From Clostridia bacterium (GTDB taxonomy: Bacteria; Bacillota; Clostridia; Lachnospirales; Cellulosilyticaceae), in NCBI GenBank assembly GCA_029239755.1, contig JARBUI010000004.1:178206-242205 (forward strand): DNA of 64,000 nt, given 5' to 3'. The notes beneath the pieces were generated by a model. That model ran no database searches. It was given only the letters and a program-made list of their open reading frames with translations, and was not told the origin of the DNA. Positions 42,854-51,611 of this stretch are shown piece by piece. Every line of letters starts with the position of its first letter. Position 1 is the first letter of the stretch. The position numbers and the translations under genes were made by a program.

Positions 42854-43984
42854 ATGAAAGTATTAATAACAGGTGGAGCCGGATTTATTGGTAGTAATTT
42901 GGCATTAAAATTATTGGATAAAGACTATGAAGTTGTATTACTAGATAATTTAAGTAAACAAATTCATGGAGAAAATCCTGAAGAGTCTTATACTTATAAT
43001 TTAATTAAGAATAAATGCGAATTAATTGTAGGGGATGCGACCAATTTTGAAGATTGGAAAAGAGCATTAGAAGGGGTTGATATAGTCGTACACTTGGCTG
43101 CAGAAACTGGTACAGGACAGTCGATGTACGAAATCAATAAGTATGTTGACATAAATATTGCTGGTACAGCTAAATTGATGGAAATAATTACAAATGAGAA
43201 AAACCAAGTAAAAAAAGTAGTTGTTGCAGCCTCTAGAGCTGTATACGGAGAAGGTAAATTTCAATGTAATGAGCATGGCATTATATATCCTGTATCTAGA
43301 AAAGATAAGGATATGAGTCAAGGAGACTTTGAAGTTAAGTGTCCAATATGCAATAAAAATGTAGCAATGTTACCAACTGATGAAGACTCAAAATTGCACC
43401 CTACTTCTGTTTATGGGCATACAAAGCAATCACAAGAGGAATTATGCATGATCGTTGGAAAGTCGATTAATCTTCCTGTAGTAGCTTTTAGGTTTCAAAA
43501 TGTTTATGGCCCTGGGCAGTCACTAAAAAATCCTTATACAGGTATTCTTTCAATATTTTCAACTCGTATTAAAAATGGAAATGATATTAATATTTTTGAA
43601 GACGGATTGGAAACAAGGGATTTTGTTTATATTGATGACGTTACTGATGCGATAGTACTAGGGATTGAAAGTGACAAAGCAAATTTCGAATCTTTCAACG
43701 TAGGATCTGGTGAAAAAATAGATGTGTTGACTGTAGCAAATATATTAAAAGGTAAGTATGAATCAAATGTTAATATAAAAGTCTCTGGTAAATATAGATT
43801 AGGAGATATAAGACACAATCTTGGAGACTTAACAAAAATTAAAACTTTACTGGGATATGAGCCAAAAGTTAGATTTATAGATGGGATATCAAAGTTTGTG
43901 GATTGGGTTGAGCAGCAAAACATTGAAAGTGATAATTATGAAGCCTCAATAGAAGAAATGAAGAAAAAAGGACTCTATAAGTGA
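42854..43984 (+). CDS. Extended SDR epimerase, probable dTDP-L-rhamnose 4-epimerase
   Basis: A 376-residue NAD-dependent sugar epimerase. It has ITGGAGFIGSN at the start, the catalytic Ser/Tyr/Lys around AASRAVYGEG and SVYGHTKQ, and the usual C-terminal substrate domain. Between the strand and the catalytic Tyr it carries an insertion with QCNEHG (about 137) and CPICNK (about 162), four metal-type ligands. The same C-x2-H-G...C-x2-C layout is what I recall for dTDP-L-rhamnose 4-epimerases that make dTDP-6-deoxy-L-talose. The rml genes in the same cluster would supply the substrate. It overlaps the next gene's start. Confidence 0.7.
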   Translation: MKVLITGGAGFIGSNLALKLLDKDYEVVLLDNLSKQIHGENPEESYTYNLIKNKCELIVGDATNFEDWKRALEGVDIVVHLAAETGTGQSMYEINKYVDINIAGTAKLMEIITNEKNQVKKVVVAASRAVYGEGKFQCNEHGIIYPVSRKDKDMSQGDFEVKCPICNKNVAMLPTDEDSKLHPTSVYGHTKQSQEELCMIVGKSINLPVVAFRFQNVYGPGQSLKNPYTGILSIFSTRIKNGNDINIFEDGLETRDFVYIDDVTDAIVLGIESDKANFESFNVGSGEKIDVLTVANILKGKYESNVNIKVSGKYRLGDIRHNLGDLTKIKTLLGYEPKVRFIDGISKFVDWVEQQNIESDNYEASIEEMKKKGLYK

Positions 43985-44979
43985 TGAAACTTAATGGTAG
44001 AAGAATTTTATTTTTTGCTCCTGCATTTTTTGGTTATGAGGGAAAAATAGTTGATAAAATGACTGAGCTTGGAGCAATGGTTGACTTTTTTGATGAAAGA
44101 TCAATAAAAAGTTCGTACGAAAAAGCACTATTGAAAATTAATCCGCAAATTTTCCATAAAAAGACAACCGATTATTATAATAAAATTATCGAGGAAATAG
44201 CAAATTTCGATTATGATTATGTCTTCATAATAAAGTGCGAGATGATGCCTATTGAAATAATTAAAAGATTAAAGAGTCTATTTAGTAAGGCAACTTTCTG
44301 CTTATACTTATATGATTCTTTAAATAACATAAAAGGAATTAATGAAAAATTAGATTACTTTGATCGAGTATTATCATTTGATATGGAAGATACAAGCAGA
44401 GGCTCAAAGATGATTTTTAGACCTTTATTTTTTATTGATGACTACAAAAGAAATTTTATTAAACAGGGAGATTATAAATTTGATGTTAGCTTCATTGGAA
44501 CCATACATTCAGATAGATATAAAGTGATCAAGGCGATAAAAAATGTAGCTAAAAAAAATCAATATAAATTCTACTTTTATTGTTATTTGCAGAGCAAATT
44601 TATGTATTATTTTTACAAATTGACTAAGAGAGAGTTTAGTGGTGCAAAGAAGGAAGATTTCCAATTTGCCAAAATTCATAGTTTTGAAATTGCAGAAGTA
44701 ATTGACAAAACAAAAGTTGTACTTGATGTGCAGCATCCAAAACAAACTGGACTAACTATGCGGACAATTGAAATGATCGGTATGCACAAAAAATTAATAA
44801 CTACAAATCAAAGCATAAAAAAGTATGACTTTTATAATCCAGAAAATATTGCTGTAATTGATAGGAATGCGATTAAAATACCGGAAGATTTTTTAGATAA
44901 CCCCTATCAAGTGATTCAAGAGGAAATCTACAATAAGTACTCATTAGAGAGTTGGATTATAGAAGTCTTAGGAGTGTGA
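43984..44979 (+). CDS. CgeB-like glycosyltransferase
   Basis: A protein of about 331 residues, probably a GT-B fold transferase. The C-terminal third (VVLDVQHPKQTGLTMRTIEMIGMHKKLITTN) has the pattern of the CgeB/GT1-type domain in which a Glu binds the nucleotide sugar. The N-terminal part (RRILFFAPAFFGYEGKIVDKM) is a Rossmann-like half. The start is either the ATG at 43984, one base into the previous stop, or the GTG at 43981. Donor and acceptor are unknown. Very high A+T content, like its neighbours up to 47.9 kb. Confidence 0.65.
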   Translation: MKLNGRRILFFAPAFFGYEGKIVDKMTELGAMVDFFDERSIKSSYEKALLKINPQIFHKKTTDYYNKIIEEIANFDYDYVFIIKCEMMPIEIIKRLKSLFSKATFCLYLYDSLNNIKGINEKLDYFDRVLSFDMEDTSRGSKMIFRPLFFIDDYKRNFIKQGDYKFDVSFIGTIHSDRYKVIKAIKNVAKKNQYKFYFYCYLQSKFMYYFYKLTKREFSGAKKEDFQFAKIHSFEIAEVIDKTKVVLDVQHPKQTGLTMRTIEMIGMHKKLITTNQSIKKYDFYNPENIAVIDRNAIKIPEDFLDNPYQVIQEEIYNKYSLESWIIEVLGV

Positions 44980-44983
44980 TGAC

Positions 44984-45574
44984 ATGGGGAATAAATATTC
45001 TACATCGGAATTCATATCAAATGTATTTGCTCTATTTTGTACAAAATTGTTTTATAAGAATGCAAGGCTAATAAGAAGACCTGTTTATATGCGAGGAAAA
45101 TCTAGTATTTCATATGGCGAAGGGCTCACAACAGGGCATTCTTGTAGGTTTGATTTGCCAGGAGAAAGCACAAAGACTTTAATCATTGGAAAACATTGTG
45201 AGATGGGAGACAACGTGCATATTGTTGCGCATGAAGAGGTTGTTATTGGAGATAATTGTTTAATGGCTTCAAAAATTTTCATTAGTGACACAAATCATGG
45301 AGACTATGTTGGAGATAAACAATCTTCACCAGAAATACCCCCTAACGGAAGGCAATTGATTACAAGGCCAGTATCAATTGGAAATAACGTATGGATTGGT
45401 GAAAATGTTTGTATTCTTCCAGGCGTTAGAATAGGTAATGGTTGTATAATTGGTGCCAATTCTGTGGTTAATAAAGAGATACCTGATAACTGTATTGCAG
45501 CGGGGGTTCCAATAAAAGTAATAAAAAGATGGGATGAAGACAAATTATCTTGGATTAAGCTAGAGGAGCGCTAA
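44984..45574 (+). CDS. Left-handed beta-helix acyltransferase
   Basis: A 196-residue hexapeptide-repeat enzyme of the WcaF/Maa type. Hexapeptide turns are visible from about 60 to 180 (IIGKHCEMGDNVHIV, VIGDNCLMASKIFI, IGNNVWIGENVCILPGVRIGNGCIIGANSVV), and the acetyl-CoA domain ending is CIAAGVPIKVIKRW. The catalytic His is in DTNHGDY near 105. It would add an acetyl or similar group to a sugar of the repeat unit. It sits 4 bases after the previous gene and 2 bases before the next, so it is tightly coupled. Confidence 0.85.
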   Translation: MGNKYSTSEFISNVFALFCTKLFYKNARLIRRPVYMRGKSSISYGEGLTTGHSCRFDLPGESTKTLIIGKHCEMGDNVHIVAHEEVVIGDNCLMASKIFISDTNHGDYVGDKQSSPEIPPNGRQLITRPVSIGNNVWIGENVCILPGVRIGNGCIIGANSVVNKEIPDNCIAAGVPIKVIKRWDEDKLSWIKLEER

Positions 45575-45576
45575 GT

Positions 45577-46767
45577 ATGGATATTTTAGTTGTTTCAGAT
45601 TCACATATTACCAAACAAAAAGACGGTACCTATTGGTGTAGAACAGCTATACATGGATATGATTTCTGGAAACGGTATTTGTCTGCTTTTGATAGAGTCA
45701 AAGTAGTTTCGAGAGTTCTAAATATTGATTATGTTGATTTAGACAATCATATTAGAGTTGATGGGCCAGGGGTGGAAATAATTGATTTGCCTTTTGTAAG
45801 AGGCGCTAAGGAATACCTAAGAAACTATTTTAGATTTAAATCAGAAATAAAGAAAGTAATTAGCGACGAGGCTTGTGCAATTTTTAGGTTACCTTCAATA
45901 CCTGCATTTATGGTGTTAAAGGAGTTTAAGAAGACAAATAAACCATACTTATTTGAAATTATTGCAGATCCTTATGATGCTTATAGTGTGAATTTTTTTG
46001 CTCAAAAATATTATACGAAAAAACTTAAAAATGAAACACTAAAAGCTAATGGGGTTTCCTATGTAACAGAAAAAACACTTCAAAGAAAATATCCATCATA
46101 TTCAATAAAAAATGGTCCTAATGAAAAACATTTTGACACATATTATTCATCTATTGATTTGAAAGGTGATTTTTTTTCTGAGAAGCGTATCTATCCCAAA
46201 TTCATAAAAAGTTTGAAGATTGTGCACCTTGCAAGTAGTATCAATAATGATAATAAGGGGCATGTAACACTTCTTAAAACAGTTTATTCGCTCAAGAAGA
46301 AAGGATACAATGTTTCCTTGGAATGTATTGGCGATGGTGATATGCGCAGTTATTATGAAGATATGGCTACCACCTTAGGGATTAAAGATATTGTGAATTT
46401 CGTGGGGTTATTCTCTTCAATAAATGATTTGCGAGAGGTAATGTTAAAGGCAGATATTTTTCTTTTTCCAACCAAGGCAGAAGGTCTTCCTAGAGCAATT
46501 ATTGAAGCAATGGCACTCGGATTGCCTTGTTTGTCAACATATGTCGGCGGAGTACCTGAATTATTAGATGAAAGATATTTATTTCATCCGGATGATGTTG
46601 AAGGGTTCAGCATTAAAATCGGACAGTTGATAAATAATCCGTCAGAATTAGAGGAAATGAGTGAAGTTAATATTAATAAGGCAAAAGAATTTAGGAAAGA
46701 GATTCTCGATTCAAAAAGAAATAATTTTTACTATAAGTTAAAAGAATTGGCAGAGGCAACAGAATAG
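45577..46767 (+). CDS. Family 4 glycosyltransferase
   Basis: A 396-residue GT-B retaining glycosyltransferase. The C-terminal domain holds the family motif ADIFLFPTKAEGLPRAIIEAMALGLPCLSTYVGGVPEL (about 300-335), with the E-x7-E nucleotide-sugar site. The N-terminal half begins MDILVVSDSHITKQKDGTYW. It would add one sugar to the lipid-linked repeat unit on the cytoplasmic face. The sugar is not predictable. Confidence 0.88.
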   Translation: MDILVVSDSHITKQKDGTYWCRTAIHGYDFWKRYLSAFDRVKVVSRVLNIDYVDLDNHIRVDGPGVEIIDLPFVRGAKEYLRNYFRFKSEIKKVISDEACAIFRLPSIPAFMVLKEFKKTNKPYLFEIIADPYDAYSVNFFAQKYYTKKLKNETLKANGVSYVTEKTLQRKYPSYSIKNGPNEKHFDTYYSSIDLKGDFFSEKRIYPKFIKSLKIVHLASSINNDNKGHVTLLKTVYSLKKKGYNVSLECIGDGDMRSYYEDMATTLGIKDIVNFVGLFSSINDLREVMLKADIFLFPTKAEGLPRAIIEAMALGLPCLSTYVGGVPELLDERYLFHPDDVEGFSIKIGQLINNPSELEEMSEVNINKAKEFRKEILDSKRNNFYYKLKELAEATE

Positions 46768-46789
46768 AATGGGGTAAAGGGTTGATTAA

Positions 46790-47887
46790 ATGATACGAGT
46801 ATTGCATGTAACAACATCAATGGACTTTGGTGGCGCTGAGACGTTCATCATGAACATATATAGAAAGATTGATAGGAGCAAGATTCAATTTGACTTTTTA
46901 GTTCAATCTTATGATGAGTTTGACTATAGTGACGAGATAGAGAAACTTGGAGGAAAGATTTATGTAGTTGAAGGACGAAGAAAGGGAATTATTAAAAATA
47001 GAAAAGAGTTAGATCTTTTTTTCTCGACTCATAGTTATTATAATGCGGTACACCTACATACTAATTGTCTATCTTATATTGAACCTTTAATATATGCTAA
47101 GAAGCATAAGATAGGGAACTTGATTGTTCATGGTCATAGTACGAATATTAGTGGAAATTCATTACATCGTATCATACACAAAGCAAATCAATTATTTCTA
47201 AAATATTATTCTACCAAAAATGTTGCTTGTTCGGTCGAAGTTGCAAAATGGATGTTTGGTAATAAGGTAGTAGATTTTGATGAATATGAAATTATTAATA
47301 ATGGCATAGAAGTCCAAAATTTTAGATTTAATAAAAGTGATCGAAATAGATATCGTGATGAATTTGAACTTAATAATAAAACAGTTGTAGGTCACATAGG
47401 AAGATTTATAGACGTTAAGAATCATAAGTATATTATTCAAATATTAAATGAATTGAGAAATATTAAACCGGATGTGTCTTTGTTATTAATTGGAGATGGA
47501 CCACTAAGATCAAATATTGAAAAACAAGTTCACGAACTAGGACTTAAAAAATATGTATACTTTTTAGGAAAGCGGGGAGATGTTAATAGAATTCTTAATG
47601 CTATGGATATCTTTGTTTTTCCTTCATTATATGAAGGATTACCGTTGACATTAGTGGAAGCTCAAGCATCAGGATTAACTTGTATTGTCTCAGATAGAAT
47701 AAGTGACGAAGTTTTATTGACGGATAGAATAATTAAAATGCCAATTGATGTTTCACCAATAGAATGGGCAGAAAAAATAGTTAAATATTCAAGGGATTCT
47801 GAAAGAGATAATAAATATGAAGCTGTTATAAATGGTGGTTATGATTCAGAGAATGCTCTTAATAAAGTACTTAGTTTATACAATTAA
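46790..47887 (+). CDS. Family 4 glycosyltransferase (EpsF-like)
   Basis: A 365-residue GT4 enzyme. It starts RVLHVTTSMDFGGAETFIMNIYR, the typical EpsF/CapM-type opening. VGHIGRFIDVKNHKYIIQIL lies near 200, and the E-x7-E motif is FPSLYEGLPLTLVEAQASG near 285. Intact, with its own ribosome site in the 22-base gap after the previous gene. It should act on the lipid-linked intermediate. Confidence 0.88.
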   Translation: MIRVLHVTTSMDFGGAETFIMNIYRKIDRSKIQFDFLVQSYDEFDYSDEIEKLGGKIYVVEGRRKGIIKNRKELDLFFSTHSYYNAVHLHTNCLSYIEPLIYAKKHKIGNLIVHGHSTNISGNSLHRIIHKANQLFLKYYSTKNVACSVEVAKWMFGNKVVDFDEYEIINNGIEVQNFRFNKSDRNRYRDEFELNNKTVVGHIGRFIDVKNHKYIIQILNELRNIKPDVSLLLIGDGPLRSNIEKQVHELGLKKYVYFLGKRGDVNRILNAMDIFVFPSLYEGLPLTLVEAQASGLTCIVSDRISDEVLLTDRIIKMPIDVSPIEWAEKIVKYSRDSERDNKYEAVINGGYDSENALNKVLSLYN

Positions 47888-47933
47888 AATATTATTTAAT
47901 GATCAATTAGAACATTTGAAAAGGAGTTTTAAA

Positions 47934-49253
47934 ATGAACTTATATGAAAAAATTAAGGACAGAGAAGAAAAAATTTCACTTGTAGGTCTTGGTTATGTTG
48001 GGATGCCTATAGCTATAGCATTTGCCAAGAAAGCTGATGTCCTAGGATTTGATATTAGCAAAGAAAAAGTTGAACTATATAAAAAGGGAATCGATCCAAC
48101 TAAAGAGGTTGGAAATGATGTAATAAAAGAAACAACAGTAGAATTTACTGCCGATGAGTCAAAACTAAAGGAAGCTAAGTTTCATATAGTTGCGGTTCCT
48201 ACTCCAGTAAATGCTGACCATACACCTGATTTACGACCTGTTGAATCAGCAAGTAAAATTGTAGGTAGAAATCTTACAAAAGGATCAATTGTTGTATTCG
48301 AGTCTACAGTTTACCCAGGTGTCACAGAAGAAATCTGTATTCCAATTCTTGAGAAAGAATCAGGAATGAAATGTGGTGAAGATTTTAAAGTAGGCTACTC
48401 ACCTGAAAGAATTAATCCGGGTGACAAAGTACATAGACTTGAAACTATTGTGAAAGTCGTTTCTGGTATGGATGAAGAGTCTCTTGATATAATTGCGAAG
48501 GTTTATGAACTTGTAGTTGATGCTGGAGTACATAGAGCGAAATCAATCAAGGTGGCTGAAGCTGCTAAGGTTATTGAAAACTCTCAAAGAGATATCAATA
48601 TTGCATTTATGAATGAGCTTTCTATTATTTTTAATAAGATGGGGATTGATACCAAAGCTGTTCTTAAAGCTGCAGGAACTAAATGGAACTTCTTGAAGTT
48701 CTTTCCGGGACTTGTTGGTGGTCACTGTATTGGTGTAGACCCTTACTACTTAACATACAAAGCTGAACAGTTAGGGTATCATTCACAAATCATACTTTCT
48801 GGTAGAAGAATCAATGATGATATGGGCAAATATGTGGTTGAGAATTTAATTAAAAATCTTATTAAAGCTGATGTGCCAGTAAAAGGTGCTAAGGTGACAA
48901 TCTTAGGATTTACATTCAAAGAGAACTGTCCAGACACTAGAAATACCAGAGTTATTGATATCGTAAATGAACTTAAAGAGTATGGAATTAATCCTATGAT
49001 TGCAGATCCAGAAGCTGATGCTGAAGAGGCTAAACACGAATATGGAATTGTGTTTGATGCAGTAGAAGATATTAAAGGCATGGATGCTGTTGTTATTGCT
49101 GTTGGTCACGATCAATTCTTGAAATTATCTCAGGAAGACTTCAATAAAATGTTCAAAGAAAGTCCTATCGAGAACAGAGTATTACTTGATATTAAAGGAA
49201 TCCTAGATAGAAAAGAGTATGAAGCGGTAGGATATAGATATTGGAGACTGTAA
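47934..49253 (+). CDS. UDP-HexNAc 6-dehydrogenase (TviB/WbpA-like)
   Basis: A 439-residue nucleotide-sugar dehydrogenase that oxidises C6 of a UDP-N-acetylhexosamine to the uronate with 2 NAD. Landmarks are the Rossmann loop LVGLGYVGMPIAIAFAKK near 20, STVYPGVTEE, the Lys/Asn in KVAEAAKVIENSQRDINIAFMNE near 205, and the catalytic Cys in LVGGHCIGVDPYYLT near 265. The start is the ATG at 47934 after AAAGGAG; a longer frame upstream overlaps the glycosyltransferase end. It pairs with the next gene, as TviB does with TviC in Vi antigen synthesis. Confidence 0.85.
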   Translation: MNLYEKIKDREEKISLVGLGYVGMPIAIAFAKKADVLGFDISKEKVELYKKGIDPTKEVGNDVIKETTVEFTADESKLKEAKFHIVAVPTPVNADHTPDLRPVESASKIVGRNLTKGSIVVFESTVYPGVTEEICIPILEKESGMKCGEDFKVGYSPERINPGDKVHRLETIVKVVSGMDEESLDIIAKVYELVVDAGVHRAKSIKVAEAAKVIENSQRDINIAFMNELSIIFNKMGIDTKAVLKAAGTKWNFLKFFPGLVGGHCIGVDPYYLTYKAEQLGYHSQIILSGRRINDDMGKYVVENLIKNLIKADVPVKGAKVTILGFTFKENCPDTRNTRVIDIVNELKEYGINPMIADPEADAEEAKHEYGIVFDAVEDIKGMDAVVIAVGHDQFLKLSQEDFNKMFKESPIENRVLLDIKGILDRKEYEAVGYRYWRL

Positions 49254-49271
49254 AGGAAGGGTGTGCATATC

Positions 49272-50246
49272 ATGGGGTATGAAAATATAATATTTGAAAA
49301 AGATAGTGTTTTTCTCGTAACGGGTGGAGCAGGATTTATAGGCTCCAACTTGTGCGAGGTTTTATTAGATAAAGGATATAAAGTAAGATGTCTAGATAAT
49401 CTTTCAAACGGGAAACAAGCAAATGTTAATTTATTTATTGATAGGCCTAACTATACTTTTATCAAAGGTGATATTAGAGATCTTGATACTTGTACGAGAG
49501 CTTGTGAAGGAGTTGATTATGTACTAAACCAAGCAGCTTGGGGAAGTGTGCCAAGAAGCATTGAGATGCCCTTATTATATGAAGAAATCAATATTAGAGG
49601 CACACTCAATATGATGGAGGCTGCTAGACAAAATGGTGTGAAGAAATTTGTCTATGCATCCAGTTCTTCAGTATATGGCGATGAACCGAACCTTCCTAAA
49701 AAAGAGGGAAGAGAAGGCAACCTTTTGTCACCTTATGCTCTCACCAAAATGGTAAATGAGGAATATGGAAAGCTTTATACAAAGGTCTATGGCCTGGATA
49801 CTTACGGATTAAGATATTTTAATGTGTTTGGTAAGAGACAAGATCAAAATGGAGTTTATGCGGCAGTAATTCCAAAGTTCATCAATCAGCTTTTAAATGA
49901 TGAGCAACCGACGATTAATGGGGATGGGAAGCAAAGTAGAGATTTCACATATATTGAGAATGTAATAGAAGCCAATTTAAAAGCATGTAAAGCTCCATCT
50001 GAAGTTGCAGGAGAAGCTTTCAATATCGCATATGGTGGAAGAGAATACTTGATTGATGTCTACAATTCGTTATGTAAAGCTCTTGGTAAGGACATTGAAC
50101 CAATATTCAGTCCTGATAGAAAAGGTGATATTAAACATAGTCATGCTGATATTAGCAAGGCTAAGGAAATGATTGATTATGATCCAAGTTGGAGTTTTGA
50201 AAGAGGAATTGAAGCTGCGATAAAATGGTATAAGGAGAATTTGTGA
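49272..50246 (+). CDS. UDP-HexNAc(A) 4-epimerase (TviC/WbpP-like)
   Basis: A 324-residue extended SDR epimerase. It has VTGGAGFIGSNLCEVL near 18, the family-specific QAAWGSVPRSIEMP near 90, SSSVYGD and the YALTK catalytic pair near 155, and RYFNVFGKRQDQNGVYAAVIP typical of the WbpP/TviC group. It would interconvert the gluco and galacto forms, giving UDP-GalNAcA together with the preceding dehydrogenase. The start is the ATG at 49272, 9 bases after AAGGAAGGG. Confidence 0.85.
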   Translation: MGYENIIFEKDSVFLVTGGAGFIGSNLCEVLLDKGYKVRCLDNLSNGKQANVNLFIDRPNYTFIKGDIRDLDTCTRACEGVDYVLNQAAWGSVPRSIEMPLLYEEINIRGTLNMMEAARQNGVKKFVYASSSSVYGDEPNLPKKEGREGNLLSPYALTKMVNEEYGKLYTKVYGLDTYGLRYFNVFGKRQDQNGVYAAVIPKFINQLLNDEQPTINGDGKQSRDFTYIENVIEANLKACKAPSEVAGEAFNIAYGGREYLIDVYNSLCKALGKDIEPIFSPDRKGDIKHSHADISKAKEMIDYDPSWSFERGIEAAIKWYKENL

Positions 50247-50279
50247 AATAAAATGAAGTTTGCGAAAGGACAATAGGAG

Positions 50280-51611
50280 ATGTATATAAATTCATATATC
50301 AGGGGTAATAAGATAGAGAACATATCAAATAAAAAAATATATACTATAGGTTTTATAGCTTCTATGATGCATTTATTATTTTGGGTTAATTCTAGTGTGC
50401 CATTCGCATTAATTTCAATGATACTTATTTTAGGAACTGGAATATTCTCTAATTATAATAAAAGTATCTCTTTATATTACTTTTTGTTGCCTAATATGGC
50501 AATGCTTAAATTTAGCGAAAATGGATTTGCAATACTTTCGATGTTTTTAATCATCTTATTTCTCAAAATAATATTTACAAAAAAGACGAAATTACCCACC
50601 ACGCTATTGATTTTGATGATTTTATATATAGTAGTTAATTTGATTTCTTATTCACTTGAAGAATACAATTTTGGAATGATCACTCAAGATATAAGAGTAG
50701 TAATCGATATGTTAATGCTTATCTCGATTATTTCACTGAATAAAGATAAAGTTAAAGATTTGATTGATAGGCTTTCTGAATCATTTGTTATGGGGACATT
50801 AACAACTGCACTTTGTGGATTAATATACCAATATATTTTTGATATGAAGTTTTATAATAGATTAGAGGCAGTTGAAGGAGATCCTAATTTTTTTGCGCTT
50901 GTAATTGCCTTATCAATATCAATTTTATTGTTGAAAATGAAATTGATAAAGTTCAAGTTGAATGACTTATTTTTAATAATGATATTATTCGTCTTTGGTC
51001 TATTGAGCTATTCACGTGGCTTTATTGTATCAATGATTCCAAATATGTTTATGATAGCATGTTTATTAAGTAAAAGAGGAGTGATCAGAGTTCGTTATAA
51101 GATAATTATTTTTTCTGTATTAACAGTCGCAATTATTGCATCTTTTGATTTGTTAAGAAGCCTTATAAGTTCTAATCTATCTAGGTTCTTCTTAGAAGAG
51201 TCAAAAGGTGGGAGTGGTAGATTACTTATTTGGGATTACTATTTAAGAAATCATTTTACTTCAATTAAGTATTTTTTAATAGGTACAGGAAGATATACTC
51301 TTTATGTACCTAATATTGGTCAGGCAGTCCAGCATAATATTTACATCGAGGCAATTACAGGGAAGGGGCTCATAGGTACTATAATTATTTATCTTATGTA
51401 TAGCAGGATATTTCTTAATTTAAGAAATGTTTTTGGAGTAAAAAAGATTAAATTAATATCGTTGCTTCCAATCATTACATTAGGAATTGCATTTATGTTT
51501 TTAAATGGTTTATCTGGAGATATTGGAGTTATGACAATAATATTGAGTATACTGATAATAAATAGGTATTCTATGAAACCCATAAACGTAGTACCAAAAG
51601 AGGTGAATTAA
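50280..51611 (+). CDS. O-antigen-polymerase-like membrane protein (Wzy)
   Basis: A 443-residue protein with about eleven hydrophobic helices and the Wzy_C pattern: EGDPNFFALVIALSISIL near 200, LLSYSRGFIVSMIP near 240, and GTGRYTLYVPNIGQAVQHNIYIEAITGKGLIG near 345. It sits among the glycosyltransferases, so it is the most likely polymerase for this repeat unit, with the earlier protein at 37594 as a second, different candidate. Its stop overlaps the next start (TTAATGG). Confidence 0.8.
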   Translation: MYINSYIRGNKIENISNKKIYTIGFIASMMHLLFWVNSSVPFALISMILILGTGIFSNYNKSISLYYFLLPNMAMLKFSENGFAILSMFLIILFLKIIFTKKTKLPTTLLILMILYIVVNLISYSLEEYNFGMITQDIRVVIDMLMLISIISLNKDKVKDLIDRLSESFVMGTLTTALCGLIYQYIFDMKFYNRLEAVEGDPNFFALVIALSISILLLKMKLIKFKLNDLFLIMILFVFGLLSYSRGFIVSMIPNMFMIACLLSKRGVIRVRYKIIIFSVLTVAIIASFDLLRSLISSNLSRFFLEESKGGSGRLLIWDYYLRNHFTSIKYFLIGTGRYTLYVPNIGQAVQHNIYIEAITGKGLIGTIIIYLMYSRIFLNLRNVFGVKKIKLISLLPIITLGIAFMFLNGLSGDIGVMTIILSILIINRYSMKPINVVPKEVN

